Source: Lentisphaeria bacterium
GTDB lineage: Bacteria; Verrucomicrobiota; Lentisphaeria; Victivallales; Victivallaceae
DNA length: 64,000 bases
NCBI GenBank assembly: GCA_017456285.1
Contig: JAFTJQ010000029.1
Span: 1 to 64,000, forward strand
Direction: 5' to 3'
Numbering within the stretch: the first letter of the stretch is position 1; every line of letters starts with the position of its first letter. Below, piece by piece: positions 26,609 through 36,700 of this stretch. The notes below the pieces were generated by a model, which was given only the letters and a program-made list of their open reading frames with translations, made no database searches and had not been told where the DNA came from. The position numbers and the translations under genes are program-made.

Positions 26609-27559
26609 ATGAGTATAACTATCCACGATATTGCCAAAATTGCCGGAGTGAATGCTTCCACGGTATCAAGGGCATTACGCAATGACCCCAGAGTAAAAGA
26701 GAAAACTCGGGAGAGGATTCACGGGATTGCGACTCAGAATAATTATATTTTAAATTTGAATGCTAAAAATTTGATTAACGGCAAAACCGGACTTATTGCA
26801 TTTCTGACCGGTTCATTAATGTTCGATATTGAGAAAGACCTTGCTATATACTTAAACGAATTTTTAGCACAGCACGATTACACGCTTTTAATTTTAAGTT
26901 ACGCCCCCTCCCCTGAAAAACTTTTTAATAAACGCCTCGAAAAACTCACTCAAAAAATGTGTGACGGAGCAATTATTCTCGGCCCTAACGATGATAGTTT
27001 ATTAGACCAAAGAAGTTATGAATTAATTCATTTAATAAAAGCTCCTTTGATTTTTGCAGACCGTCGTCCGCAAAATATTACCAATCTGCCACTGGTAACG
27101 ACCGATAACCCAATTGCTATTTCAGGACTTTTGGAACGCACTTTGGAATATGAAATCGACCATGTGATTGACGGGTATTCAAGTTGCAATACCGTGGCAA
27201 TCGACCGCAGTTTAACATTGCAGCGGCTCGCTGAAAAATTCCATTTGCCGTATTTCAAAAACGAAACTCTTTCGGAGATTCCAAATAATCTCAAAAAAGC
27301 GGCAATATTTGTCAACAATATCGCTGACTTGGAAATCTTTTGCATTAATGATTATCGAAAATACGTTGTCGCAGCATTTGATAAACGCGGAATAGATACC
27401 TACCGTTATTCTGCTCCGCTGATTATTTGCGAACAGGACTTTGCTGCTATCGCCCGTGAAACGGGGAACTACATCATAAAAAATCTCAATAAACAGCCGA
27501 TGTCTATTCGAGGTAAAATTCTGATTCCTCCGAAAAATTTTTTAATTATAAATCAATAA
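26609..27559 (+). CDS. LacI family transcriptional regulator
   Basis: 316 residues, slightly short for the family. The N-terminal LacI helix-turn-helix is complete: TIHDIAKIAGVNASTVSRALRNDPRVKEKTRERI, with the hinge near 50-60. The effector domain shows LIAFLTG, the DGAIILGPND segment and a GID-type region near the C-terminus. It follows lpxA by 16 bases, an odd place for a sugar regulator, and probably shares its transcript. It may control the convergent glycosidase-like gene at 27657, though other targets are as likely (inference). Confidence 0.85.
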   Translation: MSITIHDIAKIAGVNASTVSRALRNDPRVKEKTRERIHGIATQNNYILNLNAKNLINGKTGLIAFLTGSLMFDIEKDLAIYLNEFLAQHDYTLLILSYAPSPEKLFNKRLEKLTQKMCDGAIILGPNDDSLLDQRSYELIHLIKAPLIFADRRPQNITNLPLVTTDNPIAISGLLERTLEYEIDHVIDGYSSCNTVAIDRSLTLQRLAEKFHLPYFKNETLSEIPNNLKKAAIFVNNIADLEIFCINDYRKYVVAAFDKRGIDTYRYSAPLIICEQDFAAIARETGNYIIKNLNKQPMSIRGKILIPPKNFLIINQ

Positions 27560-27591
27560 GTCAATACAAGCATTCAAAGCAAAAATAAATT

Positions 27592-27630
27592 ACGGCGATG
27601 GTATCATTATAAAAAATACCACCGCCGTTT
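27592..27630. terminator. Terminator between convergent lacI and the glycosidase-like gene
   Basis: ACGGCG-A-TGGTAT (27592-27604) pairs with ATACCA-C-CGCCGT at about 27616-27628, then TTTTC on the plus strand and an A/T-rich flank on the minus side. Confidence 0.75.
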
Positions 27631-27656
27631 TCAATTTAATTTTTTTTACTTCTGCC

Positions 27657-29687
27657 TTATCCTTTGGCACTCATAACTTCACGCTTCCACTCAAGTTTTT
27701 CTACCAAGTCAGGTCCGAAACACTGTCCCCAAGGTTTGTCGGCAACAATAATTGAGTTCGGATATTTAGTGAATGTGTCAATTAAATCGGCAATATTTTT
27801 TACCTCATCATCGACAAATTTTTTCATCATTTTCAGCTGATAATCCTGATCTTTGAAGTTTCCGTCACGAGTTCCGAAAAATGAGAACATATTACCGAAG
27901 GTGCGACAGAATCCCAACAAAACTGTTGCAGGAATAATTTGTCGTTCAATGAATTTATGAGCCACTTCCGATGCGGTTTTGATACCACGCATTTTAGCAA
28001 TCGCACTATCAATAAACTTCGCCATTTCCAAGTAATACTTACCGATTTCAGCGGCTTGTGCAGGAGTAATATCCATAAATGATTTATACGGTTCAGTGAA
28101 AGCCATATTATAAATCTGGCGATCACGCAGCCACTGCGGATTTTGAGTTAATTCGTCCACATCAACTCCGAACGGACGCAAAAACCAGCCGAGTCTGATT
28201 CCTAAATCCTGGAATCTGCACCCCCAATACTGCGGCCACAGGCGAATTGCATGGTCAATTTCGGTAATTGCCTGATCCATAACCATTCTATCGGCATCAT
28301 CCAAAGCCCCGGGGAGAATTTTTTTCAATAATTCACTGAAAGTAACTGATTTATCACCCCAGTTCATTTCACGAATTACCTCCTGATTGATATTCATCGG
28401 AGCAACGTCAGGAGAGATTAACCCCCAGTGCAGTGATGAAACATCACACTCCACAGTCTCAAGTGTACGGAATTTTCTGTAGGTCATAACCGGATGCGGA
28501 ACTGCCACAATCGGGTCTAAATCCTCGCTGAAATCCAAATACTGTCCGATACAATACTTGCGTTTGGTTCTGGTTGCCTCTTCTCGGACATACTGCGGAA
28601 TTTTCCCCAACTCTGCATGAAAGATCGTCGCATCATGCAAAGTATCAGGAGAACTACCCAAATAACAAGGCAATCCCGGATTATCCTTAATAGTAAAGCC
28701 GACATTCTCCGGCAAAGCATCCGCAATTGACTTAAATTCACTGACATTAATGCCCCACGGATTTACCCAAACAGAAATATTCAAGTTGCGTTTATCAATT
28801 TCTTCTTTGAGCATCAACTGAAATGCACGGATACGGTCAGCCATAGTCTTCTCGGCATCGGTCTTTTTGAATCCGGTTCCTAAGTCGCTATGCCAAAAGA
28901 AAAAGTGCTTTATCTGCGGAAAATCATCCAGCATTTGACTGAAAATTTGACGATAAAAATCCATAACTTCAGGATTATCGGTATCTAAAGCATAAGGATT
29001 TTTGTGTCCGCCGTTTGTCAAATATTGCGACTTAAAATTGTGTCCTCTCCAGGTCGGATGAAGTTCAAAAAATTCTTCAGGATACGGACGGGGAAGAAAT
29101 ATTGTAAAAATCGGGTCGAGACCGTATTTCAAAGCCGCATTAACCGTTCTCTCCAATTCCGCATGGTTAGCGGCAATTAATTCGTCACTCCAGACATTGC
29201 CGTGATAAGTGGTTTTGAAAAACGCCGCAGGAGAGGGATTAGTGTGCAAATAACTTGCATGAAACGGCGATAAAGGCATTTCGCGTGAAAAGCGATTACA
29301 CTCCATACCGGTAAAACCGAGTGCCGCCAAATTTGCCGCATAGGTATCTAAATCAAAACTATACCCGGTCGGCTCATAACAGTGAAACGGAAAATCTTCA
29401 GTCATTAAACGCTCTGCATAAGGAGCAATCTTGCTTATCGGCAGTTGCGGTAAGTTGCCGAATTTAGCATGTTGAATGTAATACATCGCTCCGGCAAAAA
29501 CAGCGGCAGGAGTAGTTCCGACAAAGGTCAAAACCTTATTGTCATCCTCATAAATGCTAAAAGCCCGTTTGGTCTCATCTGATTGTAATTTTACTGCAAA
29601 TTTCTGTTCTTTGCCGTTCGCACTGAAAAATTCCTGTAATTTGAGTTCCGCTTCTTTTACTGCTTGAATTTTTTCCACACTAACCAT
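27657..29687 (-). CDS. Glycoside hydrolase-like protein with N-terminal GH20b/zincin-like domain
   Basis: 676 residues without a signal peptide. Residues 1 to about 95 look like the alpha/beta domain that precedes the barrel in GH20, GH67, GH84 and GH115 (FVGTTPAAVFAGAMYYIQH is the typical end of that domain). A TIM barrel follows: LAALGFTGMECNRFSREMP, FFFWHSDLGTGF near 268-279, and ISVWVNPWGIN near 308. I cannot place it in a numbered family; an alpha-glucuronidase-like role (GH67/115) is possible given the uronate genes nearby. It is divergent from a GntR-type regulator with a palindrome in between. Confidence 0.7.
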   Translation of the reverse strand: MVSVEKIQAVKEAELKLQEFFSANGKEQKFAVKLQSDETKRAFSIYEDDNKVLTFVGTTPAAVFAGAMYYIQHAKFGNLPQLPISKIAPYAERLMTEDFPFHCYEPTGYSFDLDTYAANLAALGFTGMECNRFSREMPLSPFHASYLHTNPSPAAFFKTTYHGNVWSDELIAANHAELERTVNAALKYGLDPIFTIFLPRPYPEEFFELHPTWRGHNFKSQYLTNGGHKNPYALDTDNPEVMDFYRQIFSQMLDDFPQIKHFFFWHSDLGTGFKKTDAEKTMADRIRAFQLMLKEEIDKRNLNISVWVNPWGINVSEFKSIADALPENVGFTIKDNPGLPCYLGSSPDTLHDATIFHAELGKIPQYVREEATRTKRKYCIGQYLDFSEDLDPIVAVPHPVMTYRKFRTLETVECDVSSLHWGLISPDVAPMNINQEVIREMNWGDKSVTFSELLKKILPGALDDADRMVMDQAITEIDHAIRLWPQYWGCRFQDLGIRLGWFLRPFGVDVDELTQNPQWLRDRQIYNMAFTEPYKSFMDITPAQAAEIGKYYLEMAKFIDSAIAKMRGIKTASEVAHKFIERQIIPATVLLGFCRTFGNMFSFFGTRDGNFKDQDYQLKMMKKFVDDEVKNIADLIDTFTKYPNSIIVADKPWGQCFGPDLVEKLEWKREVMSAKG

Positions 29688-29749
29688 TTTGATTGCTCCT
29701 TTGTTTCAAATAGTGTATAAAAAATGTAATATTTTTCTGTCTATTGTTT

Positions 29750-29778
29750 AATATAGTGCTCATAGTGATAAAAAGCAA
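29750..29778 (-). promoter_or_regulatory. Promoter of the glycosidase-like gene
   Basis: On the minus strand TTGCTT (29778-29773), 17-bp spacer, TATATT (29755-29750). An AAAGGAG ribosome binding site lies just before the ATG. Confidence 0.6.
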
Positions 29779-29852
29779 GGTATAATAATAAAAAATTCTA
29801 ATAAAAAAATATATATTATTCAAAAAAATATCCATTTTGTATTTGATTTTTT

Positions 29853-29878
29853 ACAATTTTACATTATTGTAATATTGT
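29853..29878. promoter_or_regulatory. Candidate operator palindrome
   Basis: Imperfect inverted repeat: ACAATTTTACA (29853-29863), TTAT, TGTAATATTGT (29868-29878), 10 of 11 positions symmetric. A further TTACAATT follows at about 29900. It lies between the divergent glycosidase-like and GntR-type genes, as expected for the regulator's own site. Confidence 0.5.
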
Positions 29879-29961
29879 GAAACAAATTAGAGATATTTTT
29901 TACAATTCAATGGTACAATAAGAAAAGATAAAAATAAAAAAATACAAATACAGGTGATAAT

Positions 29962-31002
29962 GTGAAATATTCTGAAATCAAAGAAGAAATTTTGAAATTA
30001 ATTAAAGAACGCGGGTTAAAAGCAGGCATGCGAATCCCGCCATTCCGAACTCTCGCCGCCGATTTGAATAGTTGCGTTCCAACCATCCAGCGGGCAGTCG
30101 GGCAATTAGTCAAAGAGGGTACATTGTACAGCAAAGTCGGATCAGGCACTTATATTTCCCACGTTTCCAATAAAAACAAAGCAGGCCAAATGGTCGGCAT
30201 TTTACTTCCCTACTCTATGGGGATTATGGCAGATTTTATCTCTGAAAATTTAGATGCAATCAGAAGTACCCTCATGCAGCACGAGTATATTCCAATTACC
30301 GTATCACCGCAACCGGGACTTGACGGACATGAGCGGGGCATAGCAGAAATTCAACTGGTTCAGCAGCTTTTGAAATACGGAGTTTCAGGAATTATTATTG
30401 ATTCATTAGCACCGGCGACTGATGAATTTTGGACATTTCTTGAGAAGTTGGATATTCCGGTGGTAATTTTCAATAACATCGGGGAAAATTATTCGCGGTT
30501 TGACAGCGTTACTTCCGACAATTATCTTGGGGGGATATTGGCAGGACGTCGATTAATCAATGGGGGGAGAAAGCGGTGTTGTTTTTTCACCTCTAACGAC
30601 CATAGCACAGTAGAAAAAGAGCGATACAGGGGTTTTTGTTACGCTTTTGCGGAAGCGAATTTACCGATTCCTGAATTTATGACCACAGAAACTATTGATG
30701 CAAGTTTTCCGACAAGTTATGATGGAATTTTTTGCATGAGCGACACGATGGCAAGTGGGGTTTACGAACATTGTGCGAAACAAAAGTTAAAAATACCTAA
30801 AGACATTTCGATAGTCGGTTTTGATAATAATTTGTTATGTGCCAAGTTAAATCCGCCTTTAGATTCAATAGAACAGCAAAGCCGTACCATGGGTCGTCGG
30901 GCGGCGGAGTTAATGATTAAGCGATTAAGCGAACCGGAGTTACGCGAAAGCATCACCTGCCGATTGGACGTAGCGCTTATCGAACGCCATTCGGTCGAAT
31001 AA
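29962..31002 (+). CDS. GntR-type regulator with LacI-like sensor domain
   Basis: 346 residues. The N-terminal GntR winged helix (about 1-70) has KAGMRIPPFRTLAADLNSCVPTIQRAVGQLVKEGTLYSKVGSGTYI. The C-terminal periplasmic-binding-protein-like domain shows VGILLP, GISGIIIDS-type strands, DNYLGGILAGRRLI near 190 and ISIVGFDNN near 280. GTG is the start: AGGTGA lies upstream, and the overlapping ATG is followed at once by TGA. It is divergent from the 27657 gene and probably regulates it. The sequence becomes repeat-rich right after its stop. Confidence 0.83.
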   Translation: MKYSEIKEEILKLIKERGLKAGMRIPPFRTLAADLNSCVPTIQRAVGQLVKEGTLYSKVGSGTYISHVSNKNKAGQMVGILLPYSMGIMADFISENLDAIRSTLMQHEYIPITVSPQPGLDGHERGIAEIQLVQQLLKYGVSGIIIDSLAPATDEFWTFLEKLDIPVVIFNNIGENYSRFDSVTSDNYLGGILAGRRLINGGRKRCCFFTSNDHSTVEKERYRGFCYAFAEANLPIPEFMTTETIDASFPTSYDGIFCMSDTMASGVYEHCAKQKLKIPKDISIVGFDNNLLCAKLNPPLDSIEQQSRTMGRRAAELMIKRLSEPELRESITCRLDVALIERHSVE

Positions 31003-31089
31003 GTTCAATCTAATCAAATACCCAAAAACAAACTTGGAGGAATTTTCCTTCCCCCAAGTCCCTGTTTCATTTAATCCCACCACCTTTTT

Positions 31090-31745
31090 TTGAGGGGCTA
31101 ATTCCGCCCCTCAATCTCCCCAATTAAAAAATTAAGAATGCATCCTCCGTCGCCAAAGGCTATGGAGGACAGTGGAATTATGAATTATTGTAGGTGTCGC
31201 TCTTAAGGAGCGACTAAGTGCGAGCCTTTGAAAGGCTCGTAGACTGGATGCTTCGTCGCTTTCGCTCCTCTGCATGACGTCAAAATTGATTTTGCAACGG
31301 CGGCAGAGATAATCCATTTGGTCAGACGGGTCGGATAAGTCAGGCACTCTTGCTCCCAGGTCTCCCAAGCATCTTAGGCTTCCCATAATCATCGCAGCGA
31401 CCACCGCAGTCATGACCAGCCAACGGCAACTCAATGCTTCCAATTTTCGGCATCAGCTCCACGCTGATGTTTAGGTGCATTTGGTAAAAGTTTTTGAGTC
31501 GAGGATTCAACTGTCTGCTGTCGCAGACGGGCGGTGGACGGCAGCAGGCTTGCTGCCTTTTTTTAGCAGCCACCGCCTTTTTTTTGAGGGTTCTGCACCC
31601 TCAAACTCCGCACAAGGTCAGCGACCTTGACCAAACAGATGCTTCGCATCTTTCACGCTCACGCACTCGTCAAACTTATCAAATAATTCACAACCAACGC
31701 ACTCATGACCTGTCAACGGCAACTCCATACATCCAAACATCCGAC
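31090..31745. repeat. Dispersed hairpin-rich repeat, copy B
   Basis: A 650-bp stretch with no convincing gene, sharing long identical blocks with copy A at the window start (46 bp at 31234-31279). It carries a series of near-perfect hairpins: 31090-31114 (TTGAGGGGC), 31196-31214 (GTCGCTC), 31221-31239 (CGAGCCTTT), 31513-31528 (GTCTGC), 31530-31577 (GGCGGTGG enclosing GGCAGCA), 31584-31604 (TTGAGGGT), 31614-31628 (AAGGTC) and 31638-31650 (GATGC). Two degenerate copies of the cagtcatgacc/caacggcaactc motif are at about 31407 and 31703. Confidence 0.78.
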
Positions 31746-31795
31746 TGCAATTATTAATTTTTTCGGTATATCCGCAAAAATTACAACAAAAAAAT

Positions 31796-31823
31796 TTGTT
31801 TTTACAAAAGTTTGCTGTATATT
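31796..31823 (+). promoter_or_regulatory. Promoter of the metH-region genes
   Basis: TTGTTT (31796-31801), 16-bp spacer, TATATT (31818-31823), about 30 bases before the ATG at 31854. The short leader leaves no room for a SAM or cobalamin riboswitch. Confidence 0.55.
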
Positions 31824-31853
31824 ATTAAATATATTAAATTATGAGGTACTACA

Positions 31854-33683
31854 ATGAAAAACTTATTACAGGAACAACTAAATTCCAAAATTGTGATTTT
31901 TGACGGTGCAATGGGAACCGAACTATACAAAAAACACTTTTTTGTTAATGTTTCATACGAGAATTTGTGCTTGACCAATGCAAAAGCAATTCAAGCAATT
32001 CACCAATCATACAAAGATGCAGGTGCGGATGTTTTAACCGCAAATTCATACGGGGCTAACTTCAACAACCTCTACAAATTCGGTTTGGGCGACAAGGTGC
32101 GTGAAATCAATACTGCGGCAATTCAAATTGCCCGCAAAGTTGCAGGAGATTCACTTTTAGTTGCAGGTTCAATAGGCCCGATCGGTGAAATTCCTGTTGA
32201 TAAAAGTGAAAACGATGCAGTACAATTTTTAACTGAACAAATTACCGCACTCGCCGAAGCAAATGCAGATTTTTTGATTTTTGAGACAATTCCGTCGCTC
32301 AAGGAGTTATTGCGGATTAAAAGTGCGATTGCCGCCTTGACAATGGAGATACCGTTTGTGATTAGTTGTGTATTTAATTCCGAAACCGAGCTTCAAGACG
32401 GAACAAAACCCTCTCAAATTTTTGAACTGCTCGCAACTTTTGATAAACAACCGACAGCTTTCGGACTTAATTGCGGTCTGGGTCCTGATTCCATGCTGGA
32501 AGCACTGGAAAAAATTATCAAAGAAACCGATCTACCGTTGATTGTTCAGCCTAATGCAATAGCACCGAAGCAGATCGGCGGCAGAACTATTAATATGTGC
32601 AGTCCAGAATACTTCACCACCTACGCCATGCGTTATGCGGCTTTGGGGGCAAAAGGTATCGGAGGATGCTGCGGAACTTCTCCTGACGACATTCTCGACA
32701 TGGCAAGAAGTATCAATCCACTCTCCCGCACTCAAGCACACAAAGCAATTTTGATACAGGATAATAACACTGCAATTTCAAAAGAAGCAGTGCCATTCAG
32801 CGAGCGTTCCTCTTTCGCAAAAAAACTCGCAGAAAAAAAATGGGTTACCAATGTGGAAATCGTTCCTCCGCAGGGATTTGAATTGCAAAACACAATTGAA
32901 AAAGCAATTTTATGCCGAGAAGCAGGATTTGATGCAATCAATATTCCTGATGGCCCCAGAGCAAGTTCCAGAGTTTCAGCTCTGGTTACTGCCCACACCA
33001 TTCAAACTCAAGCAGGGATAGAGGCAATTCTCCACCAGTGCTGTCGGGATAAAAATTTAATCGGCATGCAATCAGATTTGCTCGGTTGTACCTCTTTAGG
33101 CATAAATAATATCCTTTTTATTACCGGAGATCCTCCGAAACTCGGTGATTATCCCTTTGCTTCAGGAGTTTTTGACATTGACTCGATTGGGATTATCAAA
33201 ATTCAGAATCGCCTCAATCACGGTTTGGATTTGGCAAATAAACCAATCCCGATGCCGACAAAAACTGCAATCGGTGCCGGTGCCGACCCGAATGCAATTG
33301 ATATGGAGCGTGAAGTCAGACGGACGATTGAAAAAATTGAAGCAGGTGCAGAATACTTTATCACTCAACCGGTTTTTGATCCTGATTCGTTATTGCGTTT
33401 TATTGATAGAGTGCCGCAACTTGCCGACATTCCGATTATTGCCGGAATTTGGCCGCTGGCAAGTTTACGCAATGCCGAATTTATGAAAACTCAAGTCCCC
33501 GGTGTAGTCGTCCCTGATAAAATTATTGAAAGAATGACCAAAGCAGAGACCAAAGAAGACCAACTCGCCGTCGGAATCGAAATTGCTCGCGAATCTATTG
33601 AAAAAATTCGCTCTCACGTCGCAGGAGTACAGGTTAGTGCTCCATTCGGCAAGGTCGAAATTGCAATTAAAGTTATCTCATAA
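31854..33683 (+). CDS. Bifunctional homocysteine S-methyltransferase/methylenetetrahydrofolate reductase
   Basis: 609-residue fusion like B. subtilis YitJ. Residues 1 to about 290 form a zinc-dependent homocysteine methyltransferase barrel: DGAMGTELYKKH at 18-29, FGLNCGLGPDS with the first Cys ligand near 206, and GGCCGTSPDD with the Cys pair near 270. Residues about 310-605 are a MetF-type flavoprotein (VEIVPPQGFEL, FITGDPPKLGDYPFASGVFDID, ADPNAIDMEREVRR, FITQPVFDPD). It makes methyl-THF and can feed methyl groups to homocysteine. metH follows 19 bases later, so the two form a methionine-cycle operon. Confidence 0.92.
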   Translation: MKNLLQEQLNSKIVIFDGAMGTELYKKHFFVNVSYENLCLTNAKAIQAIHQSYKDAGADVLTANSYGANFNNLYKFGLGDKVREINTAAIQIARKVAGDSLLVAGSIGPIGEIPVDKSENDAVQFLTEQITALAEANADFLIFETIPSLKELLRIKSAIAALTMEIPFVISCVFNSETELQDGTKPSQIFELLATFDKQPTAFGLNCGLGPDSMLEALEKIIKETDLPLIVQPNAIAPKQIGGRTINMCSPEYFTTYAMRYAALGAKGIGGCCGTSPDDILDMARSINPLSRTQAHKAILIQDNNTAISKEAVPFSERSSFAKKLAEKKWVTNVEIVPPQGFELQNTIEKAILCREAGFDAINIPDGPRASSRVSALVTAHTIQTQAGIEAILHQCCRDKNLIGMQSDLLGCTSLGINNILFITGDPPKLGDYPFASGVFDIDSIGIIKIQNRLNHGLDLANKPIPMPTKTAIGAGADPNAIDMEREVRRTIEKIEAGAEYFITQPVFDPDSLLRFIDRVPQLADIPIIAGIWPLASLRNAEFMKTQVPGVVVPDKIIERMTKAETKEDQLAVGIEIARESIEKIRSHVAGVQVSAPFGKVEIAIKVIS

Positions 33684-33702
33684 AATCGGGAAAAATATTA
33701 CT

Positions 33703-36700
33703 ATGAAAAACCAGCGAACTCAATTATTATACAATCAACTTGCAAAAAGAATTTTAATCCTTGACGGTGCCATGGGAACGATGATTCAGAAATTCAATCC
33801 GCAGGAAGCTGATTTCCGAGGTGAGATTTTCAAAAATCACCGAGTACTGCTTAAAGGCAACAATGATTTACTCTCAATCAATCGACCCGACATTATTCAA
33901 AATATCCACCGTCAATATCTCGAAGCCGGTGCAGATATTATCGAAACTAACAGTTTCAACGCCAATAAATTCTCTCAGGGCGATTATGAATTGAGTTCTT
34001 ATGTTTATGATATTGCTAAATCTGCCGCCGCAATTGCCAGAGAAGCAGCAGATGAATTTACCCGTCTTACCCCTGATAAACCCAGATTTGTTGCAGGTTC
34101 AGTCGGTCCGTCAGGAAAAACCCTCTCTATGTCACCCGATGTGAATAACGCCGCTTTCCGAGATGTCAATTTCGATGAAGCTGTCGATGCCTATCGAGAT
34201 GCGATTGCAGGACTTATTGACGGCGGAGCGGATATAATTCTTTTTGAGACAATTTTTGACACTCTCAATGCCAAAGCGGCAGCCTATGCGGCAATGGAAA
34301 TTTTTGAAGAAAAAGGAATTGAACTTCCGATCATGTTTTCAGGCACAATCAGCGATGCTTCAGGACGACTTTTAACCGGACAAACCGTAGAGGCTTTTTT
34401 AACATCCGTAAGTCATGTGCCAAGTTTGCTCTCAATCGGCTTAAACTGTGCTTTAGGTGCATCAGAGATGAAGCCATATATCGCAGAAATTGCTAAAAAC
34501 ACAAGCGTTTTTGTCTCCGCTCACCCCAATGCCGGACTCCCGGATGATTCAGGGAATTACACTCAAACTCCGGCTCAAATGGCGGAAATTATTAAATCAA
34601 TGGCAACCGAAGGCTTATTAAATATCGTCGGCGGTTGCTGCGGAACTTCCCCTGAATACATTAAAGAGATTGCCGAAACTATTAAAAATATCCCTCCGAG
34701 AAAAAAAATTACCATCGCTCCCAAATTGCGATTAGCCGGGCTTGATGCAGTCACTACGAGCGATGAACTCCCATTCCTCAATATCGGAGAACGCTCAAAT
34801 GTGGCAGGTTCAAGAAAATTCCTCAATTTAATGAAGGAAAAAAATTACGCCGAGGGCTTGCAAATTTGTCGCCACCAAATCGAGAACGGTGCTGCCGTAA
34901 TCGATATAAATATGGATGATGCCATGCTTAATTCTGAAGAAGTTATGCGAGAATTTCTTCTCAATTTAAGCGGTGAAGCCGATATTGCCAAAACTCCTTT
35001 GATGATTGATTCATCAAACTGGGAAGTTTTGACAAGTGCATTAAAATGCGTTCAAGGCAAGTCAATTATCAACTCAATCAGTTTGAAAGAGGGTGAAGAA
35101 CCTTTTTTAAGCAAAGCTCGGATGGCTCGCAAGTTCGGTGCGGCAATTCTGGCAATGGCTTTTGATGAAAACGGTCAAGCCGATACCGTGGCAAAAAGAG
35201 TCGATGTCTGCCGAAGAATGTACAAACTTTTAACCGAAAAAGCAAATGTGCCGCCGCAGGATATTATTTTTGACCCCAATGTTTTCGCAGTAGCAACCGG
35301 AATGGAGGAGCATAATAGTTGTGCCGCAGATTTCATTGAAGCAGTCCGACAAATAAAACAGGAGATGCCGCTTTGTACCATTTCAGGTGGAATAAGCAAT
35401 GTCTCATTCTCATTCAGAGGCAATGAAAAAGTCCGTCGAGCCTTGCACAGCGTTTTTCTCTACCATGCAATCCGAGCAGGCTTGGGTATGGCGATTGTGA
35501 ATCCTGCCCAACTGGATATTTACGATGATATTGATCCGCAACTGCGTGAATTGGCTGAAGCGGTAATTCTTAATAGTTCAAGCGATGCAGGCGAGAAACT
35601 TTTAGCACTGGCAAGTGAGATAAAAGCATCTCAAACTGCTGATGATAAAATAGTTACAGAAAAACCGCTCTGGAGAAGCGAAAATTTACAAAAAAGACTC
35701 GAACATGCTCTGATTCATGGAGATACGACTTTTTTGCAAGCAGATTTATGTGAGGCTTTAAGTCAATACAACAAGGCTTTGGAGATTATCGAACACCCCT
35801 TAATGGACGGCATGCGTGAGGCAGGCAGACTTTTCGGAGAGGGAAAAATGTTCCTCCCTCAAGTCGTAAAAACTGCCAGAACCATGAAAAATGCGGTCGA
35901 TTTCCTGACCCCGTATCTTGATAATAATGACAATGCAGCTTCCGCAGGGAAAATCGTGCTTGCTACCGTCAAAGGTGACGTACACGACATCGGGAAAAAT
36001 ATCGTTTCAGTAATTCTCCGCTGCAATAATTACGAAGTTATCGACCTCGGAGTTATGGTACCGCCTGAGAAAATTATTGAAACTGCAATTGCTGAAAAAG
36101 CTGACGCCGTTGCATTAAGCGGTCTTATTACACCATCTTTGGCGGAAATGGCTTATGTTGCTGAACTTATGGAAAAGCGTGGATTGAGTATTCCGCTTTT
36201 TGTCGGAGGTGCAACTACTTCAAAAGAACACACCGCACTCCATATTCAACCTAATTACAGTTCACCATGTATCCAAACTCGTGACGCATCGCAAATTGTT
36301 CCGCTGCTTAATGATGTGCTTAATGCGGATAAAAAAATTCAGGTGATTGAAAAACTTAATGCGGAATACGCTGAAATAAGAGAACTATTCCAACAGAAAA
36401 ACAATTGCAAAAGTGAAACAACAGAGATTAAATTCTGCAAGAATACTATTTCTGCGACTTCACCGAAAATAATGCAAGTTGAAACAATCAATTTTGCAAG
36501 CAAGGAGTTACTTGATTACTTTGACTGGAATTATTTTTTCAAAACCTGGAACGTTGCAAACCACAATTCTCAAGAGAGTGAACAAGTTAAAAAATCCCTC
36601 AAAGCCGATGCCGAGAAACTGCTCAATGAGGAGTTATTAAGCGGACATGGCGTATTCGGAATTTTCCCGATAAGCAGCGAAAATGAAAAAGTTACCGTGT

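Noticed and set aside
31132..31757. Small reading frames in the hairpin-rich region after the GntR-type gene
   Set aside because: They run through the hairpins, lack ribosome binding sites, and the frames are not kept in repeat copy A.
31757..31853. SAM or cobalamin riboswitch before the methionine genes
   Set aside because: The leader after the predicted promoter is only about 25-30 bases, and no riboswitch core was seen further upstream.
33583..33702. Longer in-frame start for metH
   Set aside because: It would lie inside the upstream fusion gene; ATG 33703 begins at the normal family N-terminus.
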